Below are positions 21,030-31,106 of a stretch of DNA of 64,000 bases, piece after piece (the first letter of the stretch is position 1; each line of letters starts with the position of its first letter). The stretch is from Diplonema japonicum (lineage: Eukaryota > Euglenozoa > Diplonemea > Diplonemida > Diplonemidae), in assembly GCA_964019335.1 (NCBI GenBank), contig OZ025724.1, positions 1 through 64,000 of the forward strand, in the 5' to 3' direction. The notes under the pieces were generated by a model. The model was not told where the DNA came from. It did not search any database and saw only the letters and a program-made list of their open reading frames with translations. Made by a program: the position numbers and the translations under genes.

Positions 21030-21909
21030 GTAGAAAAGTTGGCAAGCTGGTGGCACCACTTTGTATGCTTGCACACCACCATATAGGTCAGGTGCGTGTA
21101 TAAACATGTTTTATTTTATTTTATTTTATGCTTCTTTTTGGTTTTTGGCGTTAGGAAATAATATATAACCCAGACCCCCTGTTCTCTTTTTTTTGATCTG
21201 TTATCTCTTTCAATTTCTTTTTTGAAAAATTCTTAACCAGTAAGGGACGACGCGCTAGATTTCTAGCGGCCAGAAAATTAAGATTCTTTGGATACCATAC
21301 CCTTGCACAGAGTAACGTACTTCCCTCGATTTCCTTTCCGTTTCCATCGAAAGTCACTTTTGGCCCTTAGATTAACCTCCAAAAACACCCTCGAAACCAG
21401 TTTTTGGCACGAAAAAAGAAAAAGCTCATATGAGCAGTACTGCTTCAGACGAGTTCGGTTTACTGAGCGAAAAAAAAAAAGAAAGTTACAACCTCAGGAG
21501 ATTGGCTCCAAAAGACACCAATATTGAAAGCCCCGCAGCCGATTTTCACTCGTTTTTTTCTCGAAATTGGAAAAAAAAGGGCTTTTTAAAAAAAACCACA
21601 TTTTCCGGGCCTATGCGGCACCATATATATTTTTTTCGCTAAATACCTTCAACAGTAACCCGACCCTTTATGCACCATAGGTGCTGCGCTATTGGTTTAA
21701 TGCGGGGGGGGGGGGGTAAAAAAGAAGAAAATATATTTGCGACTTGGTTATAGTGGGGAAATGCAGTATGTGACAGCACGATTACACCCTTTTAAAGGTG
21801 AGTCGTGAAAGCCTGCCAAGTCCCCTGTGGTCCCGTAGAGCAAAGTGGAGAGGTAAATAGGGAGAGAGAGAGGTTGGAAACACCGTTGTCTCCACGAAAT
21901 AAAAAAAAA
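21030..21909. other. Gene-free spacer
   Basis: No supportable gene. Short plus-strand ORFs here have no recognisable features. It contains A/T runs and a 12-bp G run near 21703. Confidence 0.5.
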
Positions 21910-21967
21910 CTCAAAGTGCAGGACAAACCCCCTCATGGAGGGCCGCCCTTGGGTGGGTTAGGGGGGG

Positions 21968-24900
21968 TTATCTTTTTATACTCCCCTTCTGGAGCATTGC
22001 TTTCGTTCCAATCGAGGCCTTGAGCGTCTTGCGGAGTCGTGTGATGCGGTCTCGCTTGTAAGCGGCTTTCAGTTCCATCAGCTTGTCGTGAGTGGTGTGG
22101 GTGGCGAAGATGGGCCTCCTGGCGAAACCCATAGCCGTCTTCCCACCTATTGCGATGAGGGACTTCACTCTCTTCTGTTCATCTGCTGGGAAGGGGCGTG
22201 GCTTCTTCCGTGCCCTGCATGCCGCGTTCAGCTTTCTTATCAGTGCTTTGATCTTGCGAGCCCTATCTTCCAGCAGACCCCCCAGTAACTTGCCTGTCGT
22301 CCATTCGAAGTCGATGGCCAATTCCACCGCTGACACTTCAGAGCTGGTGTCCTCCTTCACCCATCGTAGCTGTGACAACCACTGCAGCAGCGGGTTCAAG
22401 AATTCTGCGACGATTCCTCCCACTCCTTCGAGCTCCCCCGCCGTTGGCACGAGGCATCTCCTTCCCTCCACATTGCGTACCCACGGCAGCGGCTGTGTGC
22501 TGGCGTTGTCTATTTGCATGAGCTCCACATCCCGTTTCCCGACCACCACAGCCATGTATCGCTGCAGCTTCTCCAGGTGTGCGAAGACATGCCCCCTCGG
22601 CAGTATCGCGTGCAGCTCCAGACATAGGGGCCATCCTGATCTGTTGCGCAACGGCTCCATTCCGTCTAGTGCCAGTTCCTCTTGTGCACAGGCGCACTCA
22701 TACAGCTGATGGCGGAGTAAGGTCACCGTGTCCGGGTGTGGAGACTTGCACAGGTCGCATCTGAATCCTTGCGTGTGCGATACCTCCGTCGTTGGTGCCT
22801 GGCCCATGTTCTCCTCGTCACCGTTGTCGTCACCTTCAGGCGCCAGTGGGACGCTCTTTCGCTTCGCATTTGCGTGCGGGTTTAGGTAGGGAACCCCTCC
22901 TGCGATCACTCGTCTCAGGCTGTAGGACATGAGCGGGTCCTTGGCCGTCCTCCATAATCGGTTCGTCTTGGGGTCCGCCCCCGGCTCTATCCCGCTTATC
23001 GTGCTCCTCTCGACCGCCAGCGTCCTACTTCGGGCCTTCCTCACCACCTCTCTAAAGATGTGTCCGCGTTCGGCCCAAGATGTGTTGCAACCTAGTAGCT
23101 GCGCCCAACTCCATCCTATTCGGGGAAGCCACCGGCAGACCAGGTTGCCAACCGGCCCCATCGGGATGGAACCCGCGTCATACCCCGCAGCGATCTGCAT
23201 GCATCTCTGCCGTAGCCGACTGTCATCGAGTGCTCCGGATACTACCTTCAGGGAGTGGTACATTACGTAGGAAAGGGGGTCATTGGTGTGCCCCTTCAGC
23301 AGGACTGTGTTTACCGCGGTGGCCGACCGTCCACGGTGATGAGGGCCCCACAGGTTACAAGTGATCTTCGTCGTTAGCTTCTTGAGTGCCTCATCACATG
23401 GAGGGGAGAACGGCCCACTGTATAGGCAAGATGGCAGGACCGTCGTGCTGACCAAGTGTGCTTTGGTTTCGAAAGCAATCCTTGTGCCCCCCAGTCGGTC
23501 CAGCGAGCCAAGCGCCCCCGTGGTCGGTTTGTTCCACGTCGTTCCTGTCCTGCGTGTGTTGATCTTCACCCCCAGTCCGCAGAGGTCTGTCACCGTCTTG
23601 TAGGGTACCGCGACCTCCAAGCCTTTCCTCATCTCCGTTCGGTTTCCTATGACTTTCGACTTGAAATCTTCAGCAGTGCCGAAACCAACAGTCTTCTCCT
23701 TGTTGATTTCCATCCCCGTCAGGTCGCAGAACTCCAATGTCCCATTGACCGCAGCTTGTAGTGAGCCACGCAGCTTTGCCAGCAGGTATGCGTCGTCAGC
23801 GTAGGCTAGCACTTCGGCGTCTGGCGCGACTTGCTCGACTGCCCGCACCATGATGGACAACAGGGCGTTGACGACGATGACTGACAGGGGGCATCCTTGG
23901 AGAATGCCGTTCGTTGTCTCAAATGTTTCTCCCACTCCTATGGGGTACTTGAACCTCCTTGTGATTTGGGTGTACATCCCTTGGAGTGCTCTCCCTATGG
24001 ATTGGTCCATCCCCAGGGCGTCCATGAGGTCGAGAGACAGCCGTTGTGGCACTAGATCGAAGCATTTTCGAAAGTCTAGGGCTAGTCCTTCCAGCGGTTC
24101 TCCTTCCACCAGAGCTAGTTCCAGCTTGGTACATAACTCCATGAGGGCAGTTGTCGTACTGTGTTTGGGTCGAAACCCGTGCTGTCTCGGCGTGATCCAG
24201 CGTTCTTGCCAGTCAAGGACACCCTTCAGCCTCGTACACGCCCACAAGCGGTAGATGGTGCTGGTCACTGTGATGGGACGATGATTCAGTGGTGCTGACC
24301 CCTCACCCTTCGGAATCAGGGACACCAGTGCTGTCGTGATCTGTCTCGGCCACTGGCCTGTTTCCTCGATCAGGTTGAAGAGGTCTGCGAAAGCCTTCAG
24401 GATGCTCGTTGGGAGACGCTTCAGTTCACTCATCCGCCAACCGTCCACGCCACATGCTCCTTTCTCCGGCTTCTTCCTGATCACTTCCCTCAGCTGTTCT
24501 GCTGTGATGGGAGTCCGTGCCATTGGGGCTTTCTTGATCAGGTCCCCGTAACGTTGTGCAAACCGCTCATACTGTGGCTCTTCCTCGAGTGTTCGCGCAC
24601 AGAAGACGCCCGACCACGCGTTCCGCATCACCTTGTCCATTTCCTGTAGGTTCGCCGTCACCCCCCCGTCTGCTACCTCAACCACGTCCGTTCTCTGGTT
24701 TGGGCGGTCTCTGACCCAGGCTGTGATGTGCTTGCGTTCTTTCCCAAAGTCAGCACGGACTGAGCGTTCGTAGGCCTTCGTCTGCATTCTCTTGCGGTAT
24801 TGGAGTAGCTCTGATAGCATTCCCTGAGCGAAGTCCTCTGCTATGTCCAGCTCCTCCCTGATGCCGTCGATACCCCCTGTCGCGTCCACCTGGCAGTTGT

Positions 24901-26157
24901 CAACCTTCAGTTCTTCTCCTAGTGTCGCAATATTTCTGAGGACGTTCCGTAACTCTACCGGCAGCGGACCGCAGTGTCCGTTTTCATAAAGCCTTAGCAT
25001 TTGCTGTTGCGCACTGCGGATCTTGTGCTTCAGCTTTTCCAGTCTTTGTTGTCTGTTCGATGCCGCTCCGACCGCCGACTCCGCCGACCTCGCACTTAGC
25101 TCCGATTTCGTAGGTTCCCGTACTTTGCCTCTCCCGGTGTACACGCTGCGCGTCGGCCCCTTGTACCCATGTAATAGGTACTCCTCTGCGAGGTCTGATA
25201 TCTCCGAGAAAGCTTCGGTGGGCTCCTGTGCTGCTATGAACTCCCGGTACCTCGACTTCTGCATCAGTGCCTTCGCCACCTCGCCAGGCGCCTTCTTGGT
25301 CTTCGGTATCTCCTGTGGGATGGTGTACCTCAGGACTTCTTGACGAAAAGCTGGGATGTTGAGTGTCACCGACAAGCATCGGTGGTCCGACCCGGTGATC
25401 ATATCGCTTACTCCGCAATGTTCGAGACCTTGGGCCGCGATGTTATTCAGCAGGACCCTGTCAATCCTCGTGCTGCAGTTGGTCCTAACGAACGTGTCCT
25501 CCGCCTGTACACCATCCCTTCTTGCACAGAACGCAGCGGCGTCTACCCAGTCTGTCTGTATAGCTTTCCTTAACGTGGGGGATCGTACTTCGTCCGTGTT
25601 GAAATCGCCCACCACGGCCACAGGCACGTCTCCCAGTTCGAACTTAAGACGGCAAAGGATGTAGTGGAGAAGCTCTTCAGGTATTTCGTCTTGGCTTGGT
25701 CCTGACCCGAGTGGCAGTAGACGTTGATCAGGTGAAGCCACCGTTTGCTTCCATCGAGTGAGATCTTCACGTGTGACCACCTGTCCCTGTGCGGCCCATT
25801 CGTTTCACAGCGCACCGCCGTACGTGGTTTTTTCACCAGGGTTCCTAGACCACCCCGTTTCGCTATCGTCAGAGATGTGACACCACTGGACTCCCTGCCT
25901 GGCTGTGGCTTGCTCCAGAATCTGGCGTATCGTTTGCCCCAGTCATCGTCTCTCAGCACGTGTTCGATTTCCAGCTGCGTCTGAGCCGTGAGGGCTGTCT
26001 CCTGGATGCAGAATGCGTCCGGGAGGACGGTGGAGTACTCGCTCAGCCTGTTGTTAAGTGATGAGCCGTTGTGTGTGAAAATGGTGAATTTCTCGTGTTC
26101 TGGCTCTGGTCCGGGGTGGGGTTCGATACCCTGTTCGGTGAGACGTTCAAATTTCAT
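21968..26157 (-). CDS. Retrotransposon ORF2: AP-like endonuclease plus reverse transcriptase (one frameshift)
   Basis: Starts at the ATG at 26157. After about 9 residues comes GIEPHPGP, a degenerate 2A-like motif. The endonuclease domain follows (FTHNGSSLNN, CIQETAL, VVGDFNTDE, and SDHRCLSVTL as the catalytic His block). The frame shifts at about 25675-25685: the first part ends 25570 in one frame and the rest lies in another, consistent with loss of one base or a -1 shift. The RT domain spans about 24560-23450 with GVDGWRMSELKRLP, LALDFRKCFDLVP, GILQGCPLSVIV and AYADDAYLLAKL (YADD at about 23803-23792). A C2HC finger (CDLCKSPHP...RHQLYEC) lies near 22760-22690 and the tail is basic. Provides nicking and target-primed reverse transcription. 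Confidence 0.9.
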
Positions 26158-26250
26158 GTCAGATAAGCGTATCGGATTGTATTTGGAAGGATGGGAACGG
26201 GGCGGAGGGAATGGGTTTGGGGGGTGGGTTTGGGGGGAGCCCTCATGGAG

Positions 26251-28494
26251 TCATTGTTCGCATTGTTCGCACCCGCGGCATTTTACCCTTTTGCAGTCTG
26301 GTAATATGCAGGTCTGTGCTGGGTTGTTCTTTGTGATGTTCCCGCCGCAGTAGTGGCATACACCCTTCCAGCATTGATATGTCCCGTTGTAGACGTGGCA
26401 GATGCCCTTGCCCAGGCAGTCGTCAATGTCGGCGGGGCCCTCGTCCAAGTCGATGTCGGTGTCATCGTCAGTTGGGGGGGGACCCAAGTCATCTTCGGAG
26501 TCGTCCATCATCTCCTCCCCGGCAGCAGGGCGCATCATCGGGGCCCGGTTCCCGGGGACGGGCTTCGAGAGCGTCGCTTCCGTGAGTCTCTTAATTTGCT
26601 CGGTGAGCGCGGCCATCTGGATGTGCATCTGCCGGACCTCCTCCCGTAGCTCCGCGTTCTCCCTCCGTAGACTGACCACCTCAGCCGGCGGCTTGACGTC
26701 GCTGACCGGTTCCCCTGCAAGTTTACGAAGTGCGTTTTCGATTGCTGTGAGGCGGTCCTCAAAGGCCGGGGGATCGGCTTTCTTCGATGTTGTGGGCGAC
26801 TTACCGGACTTCGGTGGGGCGGCTTTACCCGTAGGGGCAACCTTCTTTCCTGCAGCTGGTGGTTTGTGGTCTGGTTGAGAGGACCCCGTCACTGCTCCGA
26901 GGTACGACTTGCCCGCGTTGTTTGTGGTCCCCGTTTTCGGCCTTCCCCAGGACTGAGCTGGCGGTGTCTTTTTGGTGGGTGGGTTTCTAACGTCGGGAGC
27001 TATCCTGCAGTTGAGGACCCGCCCAGTTGGGGACGTGATCTTCAGTGACGTGGTTGGGGGTTCGCCCCCTCGGATGTACCAGCACCTCATGCTGTTGCAC
27101 CATCCGCCGTGTAGTGGGACGGCCTCCCACTTTATCGCCTCGAGTATCGCCTCAACGTGTTCGGCTCCGCACTGCCCGTACAGTCCCGACAAACGCCACC
27201 TGGGCTCCCCATGCTGCCCGCGTTGTCGCTCCTCCTCGCCTAATACCTTGTCGAGGAGCGTGGTTTTCCTCTCCTCCGATGTCCTCACCCCGAGACGGCC
27301 GTCGGATTCGCGCAGCGCTAACCCCTGCTTCTCAGTCTCCGCCAGCTCGAGTGCCTCTTCCAGAGTGATCTCCTTCGGGAGCCAGGCGACAGGGGACTTC
27401 TCCACGTCCTTCGGCTTGACGAAGATCCCCATCTTCCCGGATGCACTTACGAGGCGGCGGCGGTTCTCGGTTGCGATCGTGACGAGCACGTCAACCCTTG
27501 GGGCCGGTCCATCCACGTACTTGTCGATCCTGTGGATCGTCTTACAGCCCAGCATCTCCTGGACCAGCTTGCGGGGTTCGGAGGTCACCCTCTCCCAAGT
27601 CTGGGCTGGGGTGTGCGTCTTCGAGACGACGAAAGCTACCCGCGTGTACATCGCGGCCAGGTCAATACCCACCGTGTTTTTGTTTTTTTGAGAGCGCGAG
27701 ATCTTTCCGCTCAGTACGTGCAAGAACATTGTCCTGTTCGAGTACTCTCCAGCCGCCTTGAGCACGACGTCGTGTTCGTATCGACCCTTGCCGTTGCGTT
27801 TGAGGAGGACTGCCTTGTTCCCGTCCCAGGGCATCTTTTCTGCCTCCTCCACGTTGACCTCGGTCGCGATGGCTATGCCATCTTTCCCTGCCACCAGCTC
27901 TTCCCACTCTATGAAGGGTAGGTCGAACTGTCCCTGCTCGAGGAGCCAGCATTTCTTTGCCTGCGGTTCCTTCCGTGGTGGCTTGCTGTTCGGTCCCCTC
28001 CATGCCTTCGCCTCTCCGTCTGAGGTTGGAATCCCGACCCGTGGCAGCTTGAACTGCTGCATAGCTTTCTTCAGCACGTTCACGTTGAACGGCTCCGTGG
28101 CGTTGAGGTATGCCCGGCCGTCGAAGGCGACGTGGATGGGCTGCTTCTTGGACTTGGACTCTCCCACGATAGGGGAGACGATGAGGGCGCCGTCGTCGGC
28201 CGTAATCAGGTGGATGTCGGTCTTCAGTGCGCGGGCGGTGGCTTGGATGGTAACCGGGTCCGCGGCGGTCCCCTCCCTGGCGTGCTGGGAGCAGTACAGG
28301 TCGTAGTCTCCGATGACACTCGCCCGGTACTCCTCGCTTCCTCGCAGCTCTTGTATCATGCGGCGCCTAACGTCGCTCCCCTTCTTTCCCGTCTTCTCTC
28401 CGACCACTCCGTAGAAGGAGTTTCCGTTTCCAATCCCGTACCCCTTCCCGCGGGCTGTCATCCCGTACCCCTTCAAAGCTTTGTGAACGTCCAT
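26251..28494 (-). CDS. Retrotransposon ORF1 with OTU-like (catalytically substituted) domain and Cys-rich C-terminus
   Basis: 747 residues. Residues about 18-135 fit the OTU cysteine-protease fold: GIGNGNSFYGVV corresponds to the GDGNCfFrav block, and the end reads FDGRAYLNATEP where OTUs have a DGRxHYN-like block. Catalytic Cys is Ser26 and the His position is Tyr129, so the domain is probably non-proteolytic. The middle (about 190-500) is unassigned. About 530-590 is Pro/Lys-rich. A coiled coil follows at about 610-665 (LRRENAELREEVRQMH). The C-terminus has clustered Cys/His (CWKGVCHYCGG, then CRGCEQCEQ), likely a zinc-binding nucleic-acid module. OTU domains are known in some retroelements; the role here is inferred. 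Confidence 0.7.
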   Translation of the reverse strand: MDVHKALKGYGMTARGKGYGIGNGNSFYGVVGEKTGKKGSDVRRRMIQELRGSEEYRASVIGDYDLYCSQHAREGTAADPVTIQATARALKTDIHLITADDGALIVSPIVGESKSKKQPIHVAFDGRAYLNATEPFNVNVLKKAMQQFKLPRVGIPTSDGEAKAWRGPNSKPPRKEPQAKKCWLLEQGQFDLPFIEWEELVAGKDGIAIATEVNVEEAEKMPWDGNKAVLLKRNGKGRYEHDVVLKAAGEYSNRTMFLHVLSGKISRSQKNKNTVGIDLAAMYTRVAFVVSKTHTPAQTWERVTSEPRKLVQEMLGCKTIHRIDKYVDGPAPRVDVLVTIATENRRRLVSASGKMGIFVKPKDVEKSPVAWLPKEITLEEALELAETEKQGLALRESDGRLGVRTSEERKTTLLDKVLGEEERQRGQHGEPRWRLSGLYGQCGAEHVEAILEAIKWEAVPLHGGWCNSMRCWYIRGGEPPTTSLKITSPTGRVLNCRIAPDVRNPPTKKTPPAQSWGRPKTGTTNNAGKSYLGAVTGSSQPDHKPPAAGKKVAPTGKAAPPKSGKSPTTSKKADPPAFEDRLTAIENALRKLAGEPVSDVKPPAEVVSLRRENAELREEVRQMHIQMAALTEQIKRLTEATLSKPVPGNRAPMMRPAAGEEMMDDSEDDLGPPPTDDDTDIDLDEGPADIDDCLGKGICHVYNGTYQCWKGVCHYCGGNITKNNPAQTCILPDCKRVKCRGCEQCEQ

Positions 28495-28537
28495 CTTAGA
28501 CTGACGCGGTTGCTTAGATTGTCAATGTGTTTGCTGT

Positions 28538-28611
28538 GATCTGATATGATCTGATATGATCTGATATGACTCGATTTTTCTTCTCTTCTCTTCTCTTCTC
28601 TTCTCTTCTCC
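28538..28611. repeat. Microsatellites in the retrotransposon 5' UTR
   Basis: A decamer GATCTGATAT is repeated about three times (28538-28569), followed by about seven TTCTC pentamers (28576-28611). Together they lie between the spliced-leader-like segment and ORF1. On the sense strand the pentamer is GAGAA-rich. Confidence 0.9.
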
Positions 28612-28683
28612 TTTACGTTGCTGATCTGTGTCGCGCTTCAACTTCCAATATTTGTATTTTCTTTTCAAACCGTTGCTGTGTGA

Positions 28684-28745
28684 ACTTTATTGGCACGGTC
28701 GGACACCAATAAAGTACAGAAACTGTAGCTTTAGAATCGTTGGTG
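28684..28745 (-). ncRNA. Spliced-leader exon (28707-28745) with GT donor and hairpin: SL RNA-derived sequence
   Basis: On the minus strand, 28745-28707 is a 39-nt segment beginning CACCAACGATTC and ending CTGTACTTTATTG, followed at 28706-28705 by GT. The 3' half equals the kinetoplastid/diplonemid SL exon end, and the CCAACGATT...AAAGCTACAG part fits the Diplonema leader as I recall it. The donor is embedded in a perfect 10-bp hairpin: ACTTTATTGG (28715-28706) pairs with CCAATAAAGT (28693-28684) across a 12-nt loop, as expected where an SL exon end pairs with its intron. A possible degenerate Sm-like site (AAATATTGG) follows at about 28650, but no T-run terminator is seen. It lies 213 bp upstream of ORF1, so it may be a relict leader on a retroposed transcript or an SL RNA gene fragment captured by the element. 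Confidence 0.75.
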
Positions 28746-30520
28746 GAAAAAAAAAAAAAGAAATGAGGCTTTGATTGCAACCCTAGCCGGGGCGACCCGG
28801 GTAACCAAGATGCTGCGCGTCGTTCGCCTCGTTCGTGGGGGTCAACAGCGAACAACACATCTGATGTATTTCTTACATTTCCATATCCACCACCAAAAAA
28901 GAAAAAAAAAGAAGAAGAACTGGCCGTTGTTTGTACGTGCCGGGTAAAACCTGGAGAAGTTTGTCAACCCGAAACACGTTGCCAACGTTCCTTTTGTTTA
29001 GACAAGTCAAAGACTCGTTCTTGCAAAAAAAAAAAGGTATAAAGGAAGCCAGTGTTGGCGGGGCCCTGCACAAGCACTATCTACTTGATTACAGGGGGCG
29101 CACCTCGGCCGGGCTGTAGCTTCTTCTTGCGTAAATAAAATAGAGGAGAGAGCTAGGGGGCATGAGATCCATAGCATATATCTTCGGGAAGGAAGGGGGC
29201 TAGCTTTTGGCGCTTTATTTGTTGCGCACGAGCGGGGAAAAAAAAGGGGGGGGAAAGAAACTGGCGAAAAGAAAATGATGGTTCTTTGGGGTCCTTGACG
29301 GGGGGGGGGGGGGGGGGGGGATGAAGAAGTAGCTCCTTTCGATCTTTTAATTCAAAGGTGCTTTTCGCCAAACAGTACTTTGCGCAACCACTTCAGCAGG
29401 CCTCCAAAGTGTACAAAAAGTAGGGTTTCACGTGTAGGCACTTCTATTTAAATCACTTTCGTCTTTTTGCTCAAATCTTCTGCTAATTGATGTTTCAAAA
29501 AAAAAAAAAAAAAAAGAACTGAAGCTGGCATGCAGGAAAAATCTTTTCTCACTTCTTTTATTCATGTCAATACCGTATTTTAAAGAACCAAGGGTCTGAA
29601 AAAACTTTAAAAAAGAAAACTAGTTTGAATAAATTAAAGGTCGAGGCACATTTAGAATTTGCTTTTTAAGGTCTTTTCTTTTAACACACTTTAGTTTTTT
29701 TTTCTTTTTCTTTTTCTTTTTTTTTTTTTTTTAAAGGATTTCTTTCTCTCTCTCCCAGCGGCCAAAAAGAAGGCTGAGGGAAAAAAAAAAAAAAAAAAAA
29801 AAAAAGGGAAACGAAGTGGTTTTAATAACGGCCCACAAAGCTTTTCTTTTTTTTTTTTTTTGCTTTCTTTGCTAAAAAGTGTGTGCTGCGTCAGTGCCTT
29901 ACCATACACAAAAGACTCGCCAAGGGAGCAAAGAAAGTGTCGCCCGGTTAGTTGTGCAAGCCACTTGCAGCTGTACTTTGGGCAGTGAAGCCCGGTCTCA
30001 TGCTTTCAATTGCACCCTGAGGTGCAGTCGAGATCCACCGGTGCTGCAAGTACTTCTTCTGGATACAAAAAATGGAGGAAACTGAGTTCAGAGAAAAAAA
30101 AGAAAAGCGGGGGAAAAAGAAAAAGGAGTTTTTTCTTATCACCTGCTATTCTTCCTTGCTCAGGTACAAGTGTCATATCTTTGTTCAATTCTTTGAGATG
30201 AACAAGATGTAAATGTGGGGGTGGGGGGGTGGGGTCTTTTTTGAGTTACTTAAAGAAAAGAATAGAGAACGAAAAAAAAAAAAAGAACGACCATGTAAAA
30301 GGGGTGATTTTCTTTCCCCCCTTTTCTTTTTTTTCTTTTTTTTCTCTCTTTCTCTTTTGTTTTCGTTCTTCTCTCTTTATTCTTAAAAAAAAAAAAAGAA
30401 AAAGAAAGAAAACGGCCCACCATTGGTGCCTTTTTTTTTTTTTTCAAAAAAGAAATTCTTTCACCCTCTCCCCCCCAAAAAAAAAAGTATAGCAATCACA
30501 ATTCAATTCACTTCTCACCC
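28746..30520. other. Gene-free repeat-rich spacer
   Basis: No supportable gene. About 28780-29125 is a mosaic of dispersed repeats: CAACAGCGAACAACACATCTGATG (also 3667), GGCCGTTGTTTGTACGTGCC (also 19509 and, inverted, 61105), GACAAGTCAAAGACTCGTTCTTGC (inverted at 61015), and CTACTTGATTACAGGGGGCG (also 3460). About 29800-29835 holds a piece of the GAAGTGGTT...CGGCCCAC repeat. A 21-bp G run lies at 29300-29320. ORFs here are Lys/Phe homopolymer translations. Confidence 0.65.
29300..29320. repeat. Poly(G) tract, 21 bp
   Basis: Uninterrupted G run on the plus strand. Confidence 0.95.
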
Positions 30521-31009
30521 CTAATTAACAACAGCAATATTCGTCGGCTGATGCTCATGACCGCCCCCGACAACAGGCTGAGGACCAGTGGCACCCACAG
30601 GGGGAGCATAAGGAGCATAAGCGGGACCTGGAGGAGGCATTTCACCGGGGAGCTGTTGGTAGGGCGAAACAACATGGCAGTTTTGGGGGGCTGCGGTGAG
30701 GCCCGTGCTTACAATAGTTGTGGTTGCCGCTTTGGGTTTAAAGCACCCTGTCTGTGTACAGCACATCACCCCCACAACGATCGCAACGCAGCACACACCC
30801 AGCACCACAAACAGTATGATCAGCCCCACTGCAATCGCTGCCTTGCACTCGCTGCTGCTCCCACAATCACCATTCACACAGCAGTTGTGTGCGCAGTCCG
30901 CAGTAGGGACGCGAACGCCTCGTTCCTTATCAAAACACCAATCGTCGTTTGTCTGGCCATGCACTCCGGCTAAGCACACGGACAGGAACAGGAACAGCAC
31001 GCGGTTCAT
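30521..31009 (-). CDS. Cys-rich type I membrane protein, family member 3
   Basis: 162 residues. Signal peptide about 1-18 (MNRVLFLFLSVCLAGVHG), Cys module about 23-58 (WCFDKERGV, then DCAHNCCVNGDC and SSECKAAI), a TM segment about 60-85 rich in Val, Ile and Cys (with a CC pair), juxtamembrane CCTQTGCF (possible palmitoylation), and a Pro/Tyr/Gly-rich cytosolic tail (PGPAYAPYAPP). The module and TM are nearly identical to 31881, so the two are a tandem duplicate with divergent tails. Function unknown. The ATG at 31009 is preceded by a 20-nt purine-rich leader, an AG and a T13 tract on the sense strand. Confidence 0.8.
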   Translation of the reverse strand: MNRVLFLFLSVCLAGVHGQTNDDWCFDKERGVRVPTADCAHNCCVNGDCGSSSECKAAIAVGLIILFVVLGVCCVAIVVGVMCCTQTGCFKPKAATTTIVSTGLTAAPQNCHVVSPYQQLPGEMPPPGPAYAPYAPPVGATGPQPVVGGGHEHQPTNIAVVN

Positions 31010-31028
31010 TATCTTATTTCCCTTTTCT

Positions 31029-31046
31029 CCTTTAAAAAAAAAAAAA
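31029..31046 (-). promoter_or_regulatory. Predicted trans-splice acceptor (T13 tract + AG) for the 30521 gene
   Basis: On the sense strand a 13-T run (31046-31034) is followed by AAAG, with the AG at 31031-31030, leaving about a 20-nt purine-rich leader before the ATG at 31009. Geometry fits SL trans-splicing. This is inferred from pattern only. Confidence 0.5.
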
Positions 31047-31051
31047 TGGTG

Positions 31052-31106
<55 letters not shown>

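Larger units (their letters stand above)
21910..28745 (-). mobile_element. Near full-length two-ORF non-LTR retrotransposon (family 1)
   Basis: About 6.8 kb in sense (minus) order: spliced-leader-like exon (28745-28707), a 5' UTR with pentamer and decamer microsatellites, ORF1 (28494-26251), a 93-bp gap, ORF2 (26157-21968) with endonuclease and RT, and a short 3' UTR ending ...GCACTTTGAGT at about 21910 followed by T-rich DNA. The 3' end recurs in truncated copies at 50020-50513 and 33216-33310, which fixes the boundary. No poly-A tail is seen. Both flanks are T-rich on the sense strand, so a target-site duplication cannot be delimited. ORF2 carries a 1-nt frameshift; otherwise the copy is well preserved. 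Confidence 0.85.

Noticed and set aside
28690-28720. Annotating a functional SL RNA gene outright
   Set aside because: There is no T-run terminator and the sequence leads straight into a retrotransposon 5' UTR; kept as SL-derived sequence.
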